A stretch of DNA of 64,000 nucleotides from Pseudogymnoascus destructans (Eukaryota > Ascomycota > Leotiomycetes > Thelebolales > Thelebolaceae): assembly GCF_001641265.1 (NCBI RefSeq), contig NW_020167548.1, forward strand, positions 1 to 64,000. Reading direction: 5' to 3'. The notes below the pieces were generated by a model, which saw only the letters and a program-made list of their open reading frames with translations, was not told the DNA's origin and ran no database searches. Position numbers and translations under genes: made by a program. Positions 21,950 to 34,246 of this stretch are shown here, piece by piece (positions within the stretch are counted from its first letter, which is position 1; each line of letters begins with the position of its first letter).

Positions 21950-22512
21950 GATGGTGGTCGTGAATGAAAGAGTGGACGACTGCTTCACGATCCTAGCCAG
22001 CAGGGGAATGCTTAGGTGTCTTGAGCTCGCGTCCTGATGTTGCGCTTGTGCCTGAGGCGTCGAACTCGGATGGAGGCAGGGATATGCCAAACTGCCGCCA
22101 CATGCCACCAAAGCCACTGGCAAATTGGGAAATCACTATTGTTTATTGTGGTATGGGGGATAGATCAATTGACTTTATTAAAGGATTTGTGTATACATAG
22201 GTATTGGAATGGTGATACTAAAAAATGGCGGCCTCTTTCCATATCGGTCAAACAGGCTCTTCCAACTCTCCATTGGCAGCTCAGACTGTCACACCTTTTA
22301 CAATCAGATATACCACTTGAATAGTTTGGGAATAAAGTACAATACAATGTACAGGAAGTATGCTAAACCGACGTCTAAGCCATTTTACGGCTTACCATTC
22401 TAAATCCTGCCAGCCCATGCCCCATCCTTCATCTTTCCAGGAGTAACCATGTCTTCGATCATCTTCCTCTTCCTCTGCCCAATCTCCGCATCATCATAAC
22501 GGTTCAGATCCT

Positions 22513-23079
22513 CTATTTGGAACCGAATTCGGCGTTCAGGTATTTCTCTAAGTCGAAGTTCTTGTCCTCGGGGTCACGGATAACTGTAGGCAAATCCGTC
22601 AGCAATTGTCTCTATAACCGTCTTCACAGATTCGTGCCAGAGCTGTTCGTCTCTCCAGCAATGTCCCCGAAACAGCCGAACGTGAAATATCCAAACAATG
22701 GGGGGAAAGCGCAGTACATACCACCATCAGCCGCAGGTGGAGCAGTCTTCTTGACGTATTCCTTCTTCGCCCTGTCGATCAGGGCCTGCTTGCGCTCGTA
22801 TTCACGGTTGGCAGCGTTGAGCTTTGCGGAAGCAGAGAGAGTAGCCTGGTGGTAAAGACCGTAGAAGACACCGGCACCAAGAGCCGAGTATCGGAGAACC
22901 TATCGCGTTCAAAGTCAGCGAATGCGCGATTGTAGAGGCGGGCATGATTGGGAGATCTAGCAGCATCGAAAAAGCCCCCAGAGCGCTCCTTTGATGTCAA
23001 GGGCAACGGCGCAAGCCAAGCTCAACGGGATGTGCCGTAGAAGTGGTGGAGGACATACGTTAACACCGGTGGAAGCCAT
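22513..23079 (-). CDS. ATP21: Mitochondrial ATP synthase subunit e
   Basis: A small inner-membrane subunit of F1Fo ATP synthase involved in dimer formation and cristae shape. Exons are 23059-23079 (21 bp, MASTGVN), 22722-22899 and 22513-22583. They sum to 270 bp, 89 residues, as expected for fungal subunit e. The second exon carries the single membrane segment with the GxxxG dimerisation motif (ALGAGVFYGLYHQ), followed by a charged helix (NREYERKQALIDRAKKEYVKK). The third ends RDPEDKNFDLEKYL, typical of the family. Splice sites are GTATGT/TAG and GTATGT/CAG. No signal sequence is needed. It is transcribed away from the dynein gene across a short shared promoter. A second frame over the last exon stays open to 22398 (see findings). 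Confidence 0.92.
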
Positions 23080-23552
23080 TGGGAATGTCGACGTGTAGTT
23101 TCGTTCGTTGGCGCAGGGACTGTGATAAAATATGCCAATTGGCTTCGGACCGTTTGTCAAAGTGGATATGGCGACGTGATCGCAACTGAACGGACAGCGA
23201 GAGAGTGTTGCGCGGGATGGATAGTCTCTCGAAATAATTCGGGTGATGTTGCGAATTCGAATAAAGCTTGCTCCCGAGGATCCCTGACAGTTTTCACGTG
23301 ACTTTATTTTTAGGGACAAGCGGGTGCTCCATACAAACAAACATCAACATGTTTCGCGGTCAACAAGGAAATATTCAGGGTCTTTAGTTCGATCTAGTAC
23401 ATAACTTCAAACGGTCTTCCTACTTTATTTGTGAAGGGTTTATATGGGCGAATATTTTGACTAGAGTGCCTGAGGCTGGTCATATCGTGGTCCAAATCTA
23501 CGAAAAATACAAGGGGGAGTAGTGAAGACGATGTTTGTCTGGCACCGACATC
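23080..23552. promoter_or_regulatory. Divergent promoter, ATP synthase e / dynein intermediate chain
   Basis: About 470 bp separate the two start codons, which point in opposite directions. No clear TATA box; pyrimidine-rich stretches occur on both sides. The inference of a shared promoter rests only on spacing and orientation. Confidence 0.6.
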
Positions 23553-25721
23553 ATGCAACAACGAAGAGATGAAATTCTCGCAAAGAAGGCGAAGCTTGAA
23601 GAGCTGAAGAGACAGAGAGCCCTCAGGGCAAGAGAGGTCTCAGCAACCAGGCAGAGCATAGGGAGCCCTGTAGATGTACGAACCCTCGCTTTACACCATG
23701 TACGTTTCTAACCCGCGCAGTTGATATCTCCGACGCCAGGGAGATCAGACAATCGTCGGGAACTCGACAACCTTATATCCAGCTTAGTTGGCGACAGCAG
23801 GCCGGGCTCAACAGGTGCAGGAGGTGCAGGGTCTCCGGCGCACAGAGGGAGCAGGCCGAACAGCGTCCTGAGCGCAGGGGCATTAAGCAATGAGAATTCC
23901 GACATTGTGAGCCCGGCGGATGGTCCAGCAGCGCCACAGTCTCAAACACATACAATTTCCACCCAGACTCTCTCGACAGTCTCATTATCCACAGTCTACG
24001 AGTGCCCCCCGTCACCAGTCAAGGAAGTCTTCTCATATAGTAAGGGGGTCCAAACATCAGGAGACTGGGTGACAAAGCCAGAACAAGCGCGTCCATTTGC
24101 TGAGTCGGATAACGAGGATGGGCCATTACCTTCCACTCCAAACACAAAGAGACTGAGCAGGAGGGACAGGGATAGAGAGGAGGAGCTACGTCAGAATTTA
24201 AGGAAGGAGATCGAAGATGAGCTCAAGGCTGCTAGAGATAGTATCTCGGATGGGCCACTCAAACCAGCGTCCCAAACAGGGGCCGCTGCGAACTTCCCGC
24301 TTCGAGAATTGTCAGATGAGGAGCTAGCCGCTATCAAAGAGTCAGACGACCTCCAAGACTTCCTCGAGAGGTCGTGCAAGGTTATCGAACGAGCCTTGGA
24401 CCAAGAATATGATGTCCTGGCAGATTACGCACACAATAACAGCCTTGGCATGGATGATGAAGACGACGAGAATGACAACGTCGCTGGCAAAGGTCGGCGC
24501 AAGGTGAAGCAAGTAGCCCAGTTTTACGATGAGAGGTGGTCGAAGAAGAGGATGATTAGCTCTATCAACTTCTCGCCCAAATTTCCAGAGCTTGTACTAG
24601 CCTCATATACGAAAAACCCCTCGGCGCCTCACGACCCAGACGGACTTGTCCAAGTATGGAATACCCATCTCCACGACCGACCGGAGTTTGTGTTCCACGC
24701 GCAGTCAGATGTTCTCACCGCCAAGTTTTCTCCATTCCACCCCAATCTTATCATTGGTGGTGCTTACAGTGGACAAGTCTTGCTATGGGATACACGAGCG
24801 AAATCAGCACCCGTTCAGAAGACACCCCTGACCGGTTCTGGCCATACCCATCCAGTTTACTCAGTCGACATCGTCGGTACCCAAAACGCCAACAACATCC
24901 TCTCCTGCTCCACGGATGGCGTAGTTTGCGGTTGGTCCGTCGACATGTTCACGCAGCCGCAGGAACTCCTGACCCTCACCACTCCCCCTCCCGCCAAGAC
25001 CGAAGACCTAAGCCCAACCTGCATGGCATTCCCCCAAACGGACCCGACCTACTTCCTTGTCGGCTCCGAAGAAGGCACCATCTACCCCTGCCACCGCTAC
25101 GACCGCGCCGGCTCCAAAGCCGGCGTCGACCAACGCGTCAGCTACCGCGGCCACGCCGCCCCAGTCATGTCCCTCAGCTTCCACCCCGCCCGTGGGCCCA
25201 TCGATCTCGGCGACCTCGTGCTCTCGAGCTCGCTCGACTGGAGCGTCAAGCTGTGGCGCATGCCTGCACCCGCCACGGCCACGACAGGCATCACTGGCGA
25301 AGCGCAGGTCGTGGCGCCGCTACTGGACATTGTGCGCGAAGACGTCGTCTACGACGCTGCGTGGTCGCCGAGCAAGCCCGGCGTCTTCTCGCTCGTCGAT
25401 GGCGCCGGCTTCGTCGAGGTCTGGGATCTGAATATTGACACCGAAGTGCCCTGCGCGCGGCTGCAGACGAAGCCGCGGCTGGGTGCGAGAAGCCAGTTCA
25501 GCCGCAGCCTGAATCGCATGGCGTGGGAGGAGACGGAGGGGAAGAGGCTTGCGACGGGTGGTATTGACGGCGAGTTGACGGTGTTTGAGGTTGGGCCGGA
25601 TTTGGGGGGGAAGGAGAGCTCGCGCAGCGAGGAGTGGACGAGTATGAAGAAGTTGGTGGCGAAGTTGGAGGCAGCGGGGTTGGGGGGACAGGGGATGGGG
25701 ATGGGTGGTGCGTTGTTGTGA
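23553..25721 (+). CDS. Cytoplasmic dynein intermediate chain
   Basis: A WD40 subunit of the minus-end microtubule motor; it links the heavy chain to light chains and dynactin. Exon 1 is 23553-23675 and exon 2 is 23721-25721, 707 residues in all. Exon 1 encodes a charged N-terminal helix (MQQRRDEILAKKAKLEELKR) of the kind that binds dynactin p150. Next come light-chain docking signals: STQT near residues 120-124 and SKGVQTSG near 148-155 (LC8-type sites), after VYECPPSPVKEVF, a conserved intermediate-chain phrase. The C-terminal half contains about six WD repeats (VQVWNTH, VLLWDTR, SVKLWRMP, VEVWDLN). The intron (GTACGA...CGCAG, 45 bp) is required because the second exon has no ATG at its start. 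The gene is complete. Confidence 0.94.
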
Positions 25722-26426
25722 GGGGTTGGGTACGTGTACGTTTTGTTTGGCGTCGTATATACCCTCTATATAGTCCTACGTTGCTGAACCGAGACAACAG
25801 ACACTGAATGTACGTTATAATACAGCAGTAACTGAGACGACGCGTTGCGTCGCCAGTAATTACCATGATGGAAATGGGTTCACGTGACCGAGGTGTGGAA
25901 TATAGGGGGCGGTGATGTATGAGTTGACGGAATTGGATAAAGAGAAGACATTTAAGCCAATTATGTGGAGGATAATAGATAGCTTTCAATGTTGTAAACA
26001 AAGGTTTGGCGGTGCAAGAGTGAATTTGTGAATTTGTGTGACTGTTGTACGATCGTACCTTCCTTCTCACATCTCAACATCGCTCTTTCTAGCAACCCCT
26101 TAGGATCGCAACTTCCCATTCCAGCAGTAACCCACACTCTCTTGTCAACAAACATCTCTGCTTCTGCTTCTTCTTGTTGATTCTTCTTCAACATCTTCTT
26201 TTCCAGGCATCTTACGTTTTTATTCGCAGCTTTTGGGAGGACGGATATCTCAGTAAGTAAATTTCACTTTCACTTTCACGCCATTTATATTCACCAGAAT
26301 TCACCTCTCCTTTCCTCTCCTCTCCTCTCCAAACCTCGATCCATCTGCCAGAACAGATCAAAACGTTCTTTGCATTCCAGTAGCTAACCACCACAGCAAC
26401 ACTCCAAACACACTTTAATTATCAAG
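25722..26426. other. Intergenic, CT-rich leader of next gene
   Basis: About 700 bp with no gene. The last 250 bp before the next ATG are rich in CTTTC/TCTCC runs and CAACA, typical of strong fungal promoters and 5' leaders. Confidence 0.6.
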
Positions 26427-27190
26427 ATGCATTTCTCGCAGATCCTCGTTTTGGGCGCTGCCTTTGCCATGGCCAAGGTCATGATCACCAATGCCGACTA
26501 CAGCGGCATTACCTTCGACCATCCATTCACGGTCACCTGGCAGGGTGCAACTGGCATGGTCAGCTTGCTTCTCAAGAATGGCGTGCCATCCAACCAGCTC
26601 TTGGTCGACACCATTGCTGGTAAGTTGCCCTTCTGAGACTTTCCAGATCGGACGTGCTGACCCGCAACTAGATGGACTCTCCGGCACTTCATTCACCTGG
26701 TACCCCGAGGGAAATCTCGAAGAGGGCATCTATAACCTGGAGATCAAGGATTCCAGTGGCGGCGTCAACTACAGCCCGCAGTTCCGCATTGACCACGGCA
26801 TCGCCTACGATGATGGCGAGGGTGACGACGCCCAGCACCACAGCGTGGCTCCGGGCCATTTCCTCCACAATGCCACTGAATCTATTGGCACTGAAACCAC
26901 TGAGTATGTCACCGCGACCACTGGTCATGCTGGCGCGTTCCCCACCTTGGTTCCGGTGCACAATGCCACGGTGACTTCTTCCACCGGCGTGAACAACCAC
27001 ACCGTCGGCACACCGACCAACACAAGTATGTACCCTGAGATGGTAATGACGTTCTCATACTGACCATGTTGCAGGCATCTCCCCACCAACGTCGAGCGTC
27101 CTTACGGCCAAGGCAGCCCACCATGTGTCACCGTTCAATGGACTCGTGTTAAGCCTTCTCGGTGCACTTGCGCTGGGCATTGCCAACTGA
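26427..27190 (+). CDS. KRE9/KNH-like GPI-anchored cell-wall protein (first copy)
   Basis: A predicted secreted surface protein. Exons are 26427-26619, 26672-27025 and 27075-27190 (GTAAGT/TAG and GTATGT/CAG), 663 bp, 220 residues. A signal peptide of about 16 residues (MHFSQILVLGAAFAMA) precedes a KRE9/KNH1-type beta-sandwich: ITNADYSGITFDHPFTVTWQ, then LSGTSFTWYPEGNLEEGIYN, then LEIKD...YSPQFRID. A linker with His, Asp, Thr and several N-x-S/T sites (NATES, NATVT, NHTVG) follows. The C-terminal hydrophobic tail NGLVLSLLGALALGIAN after a small-residue stretch fits GPI attachment. The family is the Ser/Thr-rich GPI-anchored group; the exact role in beta-glucan assembly is inferred from the name only. 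A second member lies 1.5 kb downstream. Confidence 0.85.
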
Positions 27191-27380
27191 TAGGATCAGG
27201 TTTGGCGGAGGCTCATATTTGTATAGTTTCCGCTGCTGGTGTCATGGTACGAGGTGGTGAAGGTGGAATGGGTTTATTGTGTTTATTGTCTGTGAAGGTT
27301 TTAGCCCTTTACATTATTCTTTGTTTTTACTGTACCAGCAGAGATACGGGCGAGGGGTATGATTATAAAAAAAAATCGGA

Positions 27381-27422
27381 GAGGGATAGGGATAGGGATA
27401 GGGAGAGGGATAGGGATAGGGA
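27381..27422 (+). repeat. GGGATA hexamer microsatellite
   Basis: Six to seven GGGATA/GGGAGA hexamers follow an A-run in the 3' flank of the GPI protein gene. The unit differs from telomeric TTAGGG (GGGTTA) by one base. Confidence 0.9.
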
Positions 27423-28708
27423 GTGAGGAATGAGAGGTGGATTCACAACTACTGGTTGGACTTGATGACTGTGCAGTGATGTTTGTGGTGACTGGCAGCT
27501 ACCTTATGATTTTGGGTTTTTGCGACAGTGCAGTTATGTCTACCTAGACATAGGTATGGTGACTCGGTGTTGGAGGTAATTCTAGGCGTGTAAATCTCCA
27601 GCAACCGTAAAGGCTTCGCAGAAACTACAAATATACGGAGTATAGAATATAAAGATCAATTGAATTACTACACTATCTACGGAGCCTACTCCGTACGTAT
27701 TATTTATGTTATTCGGAGGGCCTGCCCAAACCCACTGAGTAGCAGAAGGGTTTGGGCCTGAAACCTAATGCGCTGGGGTTCCGAGGCAATCGGCTCACGC
27801 CACAACAACTTATGAGGCTGATGATGGCTGAAGAAACGGAGGGTCTATTTCCACCACGTCATGCGGCGTATCAATGGATGCGGCGTACGGAGTAGCATAG
27901 GTATTATATCCGACATTTGGGTATATTTTGTGCCTTCAGCTGTGGGCTGTGGCTGAGTCTTATATTGGGATCTCCGTATTGATTCTTCAAGTATAATTAG
28001 CCCCGCCAGCATTCTAGTTTCGTCTCCCCTGTATCCCTGAAAATGGTGGATTAGCCGGCAGGAATCCGACAACTTGGCATGTCACTTTGTCGCTCACACG
28101 AACTCGCTGTCGCCCATCGACGGCGACGAAGAATGAAGCCGTAGGAATGATCAAAGAGTAACTTACTCAACAGGTAACGCGACTAACCCTCACGCGATAC
28201 TGACTGACTTGTCGACGCGTAGAATGTCCATGGCAGAGAGACAAACCGCCGTTTGAACTGCACGTGTGAGACCTTCAGTGGTGGTGAGTGGGTGCTATTC
28301 CTTGGCGCGACCTCCCCACCCGCCGTCATCTTGATCCACCACTCATTTCCCAATAAGTTATACCCCAATCCAGAACATCCACCACTCATTTCCCAATATA
28401 TCCCAATCCAGAACATCGCCGCCACAACTTCCCCATGAGCGCCCTGCAAATGTGCAAATGGGTGGAAATGGGGGACTATCGGGCCATGGGGCGGCATAAT
28501 CATCCCCATAAGACACGCATGCCCCCCTCTCACCCCCCCAAGCTGTCAAGCGTTGAAAGGAGATTTTGTCTTTGAGAGAGATTTGCACCTTGTACGAGTA
28601 TCTTGCGCTTAACTGGATTCACTCGCTGTTATTGTTATATTGCTTCTTCTTTTATCGCTCAGCTCTTTCATCATCACCAACCAAAACCACAACACAAAAC
28701 AAGTCACC
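27423..28708. other. Intergenic with CGGAGTA/TACTCCG motifs
   Basis: About 1.3 kb with no gene. ATACGGAGTAT (27634), CTACTCCGTACG (about 27685) and GTACGGAGTAG (about 27886) are inverted copies of a motif common at ends of small fungal repeats, but I cannot define an element. At 28334-28414 a 43/38-bp direct repeat (CCACCACTCATTTCCCAATA) lies in the promoter of the next gene. Confidence 0.5.
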
Positions 28709-29456
28709 ATGCGCTTCATCTCCGCTCTCCTCGCCGGCGCCCTCGCCGTCGTGGCCGCAGCCCAGACTGGCACACAGCCAAACCCCTTCACCAACACCGA
28801 CTTCACGGGTATTGCTGCTGGGAAGCCAATCACCATCACCTGGACGCCAACCACCAACGGCAAAGTGAAGCTGGAGCTCGTCCACAGCGACACCGGCAAC
28901 AGCGACGATCTGAAGCCTGTTTCTACCATTCAAGGTGCGTTTAGTTTCCTTCTTCCCTCTCTTTTTTTCCACCCTACCACGATCGCGCACAACTAACACC
29001 CGCCCAGCCAGCATCCCCAACTCTGGCTCTTTCACCTGGACCCCCTCCTCCTCCATCGTCAACGGCGAAGGCTACGCACTCAAGATTGTAAACGACGCCA
29101 ACCCAGACGAATATAACTACACCCTCCAATTCCCTATCAAGACCGACACCGATGCCGCCGCCCCAACCTCGGCTTCCTCCACCGCCGCCTCATCCTCCAC
29201 CGCGGTCCCATCTTCCACCGCGAAGCCATCCACCTCCACCACTGAGCAGTCATCCACCACCTCCGAGGTCACCTCCACCGGCGCCAGCTCGACCACCAAG
29301 GCCAGCACCACCGCCGCCTCCACCACCAAGTCGGCCCCAGCCACCACCTCGCACGCCGCTGCGACCTCGTCTAGCATGGGTGCTGCCGCGACCGGCGGCG
29401 CCAAGGTCGGCGCTGGACTCATGGGCTTCGTTGGTGCTGCTATGCTGCTGTTGTAG
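28709..29456 (+). CDS. KRE9/KNH-like GPI-anchored cell-wall protein (second copy)
   Basis: Exons 28709-28934 and 29008-29456 (GTGCGT donor, CAG acceptor), 675 bp, 224 residues. A signal peptide (MRFISALLAGALAVVAAAQ) leads into a KRE9/KNH1-like domain: NPFTNTDFTGIAAGKPITIT, then KVKLELVHSDTGNSDDL, then IPNSGSFTWTPSSSIVNGEG, then YALKIVNDANPDEYNYTLQF. Residues 135-200 are almost wholly Ser, Thr and Ala, a heavily O-glycosylated stalk, followed by GAKVGAGLMGFVGAAMLLL, a GPI-signal-like hydrophobic end. It shares the fold and intron near TI[Q/A]-S with the gene at 26427 but has a longer stalk, so the two look like an old tandem pair. It is located at the plasma membrane or wall by inference. It is complete. 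Confidence 0.88.
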
Positions 29457-29983
29457 AGCGTGGATGCGTGATCACCTTGATACCAAAAGTTCGGTAGGAG
29501 AGGGGAGACGAAGAGGAGGTTTGTTGTATTTCATGGCGGCGGGGTGGAGGAGGATTTAATGGGTGAGATAGGGTTTTATTTCGTGGATATAGTTGTGTGT
29601 CACGATGCATGGCGTTTTCTGTAGGCTCTGATTTATTCACATAAAGTGGGAGCTATAATTTGTGTGAGGGAATACAATGTTTTTATGTATTGTGCTCCGC
29701 GTCTGCGTCTCGGTTGTTGGCTGAGAGTCCCCAGACTGTTGTCTGTCAATGCGAGCCATCCAATCTTTCGTCTGTCTGTTCAGTACTATTATATATATAA
29801 TAGAGTTTCTACGAATGTCGGTCGATGCGGGGTGTTGTCTGATGAGTATGCGTGGGGAATGCAAGGGGATCTTATCGCGGTCCGAGCCGATCTCGTCTTC
29901 AACGCACAGGCAGATACGCTTCGTTATGTGCATTGCTGATCTCGTATATAGGTAATAGAGTTTTCTTTTCCTTCGTATTCCCT

Positions 29984-30992
29984 TCAACTACCGGGTTTGA
30001 CAGCGAAGGGCGGGGTGGAAGAAGTGGTGCAGGCGGCGCAGGTGCAGGTGAAGTAGTAGTGCTTCTGGAGGAATGCTTGTCGGGCGGCGCGGGGAAGGGT
30101 TGTGTCTATCTGGGTTGTTAGTTACGGTTTCACAGAGGATGGGAGTCTTGTCTCTGTGGAAGAATTTAGGAGAAGTGGGAGACTGGACTGACCAATGTAC
30201 GAGATGGTGATCTCCTCGCCCTCCTCGATATGCTTTAGTGCAGTGAGAACCGCGCACCGCCCGTCGAACTTGAGGGACGCATTCGGCGCACAGCTGTGGT
30301 TTGCCATCCCGAGCAGCGGATCGAAACCGATCCCGATTTCGTCGCCGCTGGCATCTGTGATGCGGAAGGAATTCACATTCATCTGTTGGCTGCTGTCAGC
30401 CACCCGCTCCTCTCACCACCCCCACACCGATCAAACTTACAACGCAAAGTAGCTCCAGCGCATCCTCCAACCTGCCCCTACTCATCTCCATCCCCGAATA
30501 ATGCACCACAGCCTTCGCCTGCAGCTCAACCCCCTTCCCACCCCCCACCTGTTTATCCCTCCACCCCACCATGCCCCTCACCCGCTCCCTAACCCCCTCC
30601 TCCCCAAACCGCGCCAACACATGCGCGCCCCCCCTCACAGGCGTAGGGAGCCTCTCCCCATCTCCCCGCTCCTGAGTCACTCTCCTAAACGTAGCACACT
30701 CCGCGTCATGGCGCCCCGCCATGCCCCGCCGCCGCGACACAATGTGCGCCTCCTTGCAACCCTCGCAGAATCGCGCTGCCTCGCAGAGACGGCATGGGAG
30801 GAGCAGCGGGGCGGGAAGAAGGCAGTTCGAACAGTGTGCTTCGAGGGCTGAGTTCTGGAGGAGGGCTAGGAGCGGTCGTGAGAGCCTGAGTATCGGAGTT
30901 TGTGGAGAGACGGGGACAGAGGCGAAAAGGCCGTTTTGGGTGGAGTTTGGGAGGGTGCGGGTGCGGGTTTTGTTGAGCTCCGGGGGAGGCAT
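29984..30992 (-). CDS. SET/MYND (SMYD-like) protein
   Basis: A probable lysine methyltransferase of the SMYD type. Exons on the minus strand are 30441-30992, 30193-30382 and 29984-30105, totalling 864 bp, 287 residues. Exon 1 contains a MYND zinc finger inserted in the SET domain: CSNC...CRLCEAARFCEGCKEAH...RHDAEC. Exon 2 holds the catalytic SET core: GIGFDPLLGMANHSCAPNAS (the NHS..PN motif) and GEEITISYI. Exon 3 gives the tyrosine-rich helix and post-SET cysteines, HYYFTCTCAACT. It is shorter than animal SMYDs (about 430-490), lacking the C-terminal TPR-like part, as in a group of small fungal proteins. Splice donors are GTAAGT and GTCAGT. The substrate is unknown. Transcribed divergently from the TBC gene, 704 bp apart. 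Confidence 0.85.
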
Positions 30993-31696
30993 TGGGTGAA
31001 TCAGGGTGTCGATAGTTGGTTTTGCGAGTTATGGCTTCATATTTGTGTTTTCCGCAGTTTCAGTGTCTGCATTCGTGTATTGGTGGTGGTGGTGTCTAGT
31101 TTGACGGTTTGAAAGCTTGAATAGCCAGTGGATACATGAGGCGAGGCTGAAGCTACTCTATCCTGCGCCACATGCCGAGCTTGGGCCTCCATCAAGCTTA
31201 TTTGTGTCGCCCAAAAAGTCTGAAGAGGGACTGTGAACAGCTGAAGGTTTATAACTAAAGCAAAATCTGCTATAATTTATTCCTTTGGCTTAAGATTATA
31301 GTAACTAGCTAATTGAAAGTCTGAAAATAGGCCGAGTCAATTGGGGACAGTTCACTCCGGTTTCTCCCTCCCTTCCCCTTATCGCTAGGATCTCTTAGTG
31401 GTTTCAGCACCCGTATTTCGTATTCCTTACTTACAGAAAAGAGAGATCGAGTACCACCGCAAATATCCCCTTGCGTGGCACGCTGCCAATTGAGATTTGG
31501 ATCTCCATCTTCGTCTTCTCCGAAACATATACTCCCCTTACAGAGGACACAGTTTTGTCCATTCTTTGCGCGGAGAGCAACTGCAAGCGTCCGCAAGGCT
31601 GCATAAGTTGGAGATCGCGCCACAATCTCTCAGCGTTCAACTAACTAATCCGCCGTTTCTTCTGACGTACGACACTGCCATTGAAAGACCAGGGGG

Positions 31697-34246
31697 ATGC
31701 CATGCGCAATGGCGCCAGACATCACCGGCTCTACGCAAGCCCGCCCGACTACAGCATCTGGGCTATTGCCCTTCTTGAGGCGCAAAGCGAAGGCAGTGCC
31801 CTGTGAAGAGATGGCGCAGGATAGACCACCAACAGCAGCAACGACTACGGCGCCAAATGCGATTGTGAGCCCGGAAAACGACACCAGGGGTTTGGGGCTC
31901 CAACAGACCATATCCAGCAGCGGGACCGAGAGCAGGCCGGGGACAAACAGCGAAGGGGGTGGTTTGAGAGTGACGGCACAACCGCAGGGGGAAGGGAATG
32001 CGCCGAGAGCACCAAGCATAGCGCTGAGCGACGTCTCGTTAAGAACAGTGGGGAGCCGCTGGAGGATACGGAGCAAGAACGGGGACAAAGGCAGCGAGAA
32101 CAAACCAAGGACACCCAGCTCGAATGGTGATGTGCCGACACTAAACCCGGGCCCTGAGAGGGAATTTACACCGCTTACGACGAGCTTGCCGGATACGCAA
32201 CTGGATTTTATCAATCAGGTCAGCTTTTCGACTCGGGGCAGCGTGCTTCTGGGAGGGAGGAAGGCGGTTAATGCCAGGTCGGTTTCCAAGCCGGCCTCAG
32301 AAAGGGTGGCTGCTGCGGTTGAGTCACGGAAGGCTGCGACGGAACCATCGAATACTGTGGTTGAGCAACTTAAGACTGCACCGGAGCCACTGAGAACAGC
32401 GCCAGAACTACCAAAGGCTGTGCCCGAGCCATCGAATACAGTGATCGATCCACCGAATACCGTACCGGAGCCATCCAATACTATGGTTGAGCCACAAAAG
32501 TCTGTGCTGGAGCCACCAAACCCTGCGCCGGAGCCACCAAGGACCGCGCCAGAACCACTGCGGACTGCACCAAACCTATCGAAGGTTTCACTAGAGCCAC
32601 CGAGGACTGCGCTGGAGCCATCACTACTTGCGGTGCTGCCAGAGGAGATCGCGAAAGAGAGTTTAAAGGTCAGGTCTATGTACGAAGAGGACGTGATAAC
32701 GGATTGGAGAGATGGTAATCCGATAAACCATCCCCTGCCGCTGGCCGAAGAATACGAGGGACCGAGCAACGATACTTTCAAGGTGCAGCTACGGCCTAGA
32801 CCACAGACTGCGAGGGCACCCAGCGCAAATAGGTACAGTGTTCTAAGACGTGAACATGAGCTTGCTGGTGGCATTGAGGATTGGGAAGATATTTGCGGCG
32901 AGGACGTTGATCGATATGGATTCATCGTTAAGACATCAGAGACACCAGAACCTCGAGCACCACAACGTGTATCGACATCCCTCCAGCTTGCCTCTCAAGC
33001 GCCTAGGAAGCAGCGAGGCTTTGGACTACAATCTCCAGCCAAAAATACCGCGGCTAAGTCTCTTAGAACACAAAACACCACCGCATCTCAACGAAGTGTG
33101 TCAAGTCCCTTGAGGACACTTGCCAACCGCCTGCCCGGCAACCAAGACAGACGCTGGATGGATGAAGCAGGCGACATGCTGACACTTCCCCACGGCCTCG
33201 CTGACATCACCGAAGTCGACGAAAGAACCACGGCCGCCGAAGCGACCAAGAAGCGCGAATGGGCGCGCTCAGAGAAGTGGCGCCGGATGGCCAAACTCGT
33301 CAACCCAGGCCCGGACGGCGAAGGCATGGAATTCGAGTTTGACGTCGCACATCCAAAGCTCATCGACCGAACATGGAAGGGAATCCCGGACGTGTGGCGC
33401 GCGACAGCCTGGCGCTGTTTCCTCAACGCTAGCGCGAAGAAGGTTGAAGGTAGCCCGACAGAAGCGTCTCTGGTCAAGGCGTTTCAGCGGCTCGTAGGCG
33501 AGGGCAGCGCCGACGATGTGCAGATAGACATGGATGTCCCGCGCACGATCAACAGTCATATCATGTTTCGGAAGCGGTATCGTGGCGGGCAGCGCTTGCT
33601 ATTTCGCGTACTGCACTGCCTCGCCCTATATTTCCCCGACACGGGATATGTGCAGGGGATGGCTAGTCTGGCGGCCACACTGCTGTGCTATTATGACGAA
33701 GAAAAGACATTTATCATGTGTGTCAGGCTGTGGACGTTGAGGGGACTTGATAAGCTGTATGCACATGGATTTGCTGGGCTGATGTCTGCGTTGGATGAGT
33801 TTCAGGTGGATTGGATGAGGGGACATGATGTATCCCGCCAACTTGTAAGTTACACTCAAATCTTTCGAGAAAGAAAATACTGATTTCGCTAGGACGAACT
33901 GGATATCGGCCCCACGGCGTATGGGACACGCTGGTACCTCACGCTGTTCAACTACTCCATCCCCTTCGCGTCACAGCTGCGTGTTTGGGACGTTTTCATG
34001 CTGCTTGGCGACTTGGATCCCTCTGTGCCAGCAACGCGGAAGCGGCCATTCCAGAACGGTCTGGATGTGCTGCATGCGTGCAGCTGTGCGCTGATTGATG
34101 GGACGCGGGAGATCCTGCTCGATTCGGACTTCGATAATGCGATGAAGGTGCTCACGAGCTGGGTGCCGATCAAGGATGAAGCGCTGTTCATGAGAGTCGC
34201 GAGGGCCGAGTGGAAGATACATCAAAGGAGGAGGAGAGCGCGATGA
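31697..34246 (+). CDS. TBC-domain Rab GTPase-activating protein
   Basis: Accelerates GTP hydrolysis by a Rab protein in membrane traffic. Exons 31697-33844 and 33893-34246 (GTAAGT, CTAG) give 833 residues. The TBC domain fills the C-terminal third: the WKGIPDVWRATAW entry helix, the arginine finger IDMDVPRT near residue 610, the glutamine finger YVQGM near 650, then RWYLTLFNYSIPF, LRVWDVFMLLG. Both catalytic residues are present. The N-terminal 550 residues are Ser/Pro-rich and disordered. Residues about 215-315 are an imperfect repeat built on EP-PxTAPEP units (32340-32640). The start could also be the second Met, four residues in. The Rab target cannot be told from sequence. Confidence 0.9.

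Noticed and set aside
28652..29422. Minus-strand frames over the second wall-protein gene
   Set aside because: These are reverse images of Ser/Thr/Ala-rich codons; the plus strand has the signal peptide, intron and GPI tail.
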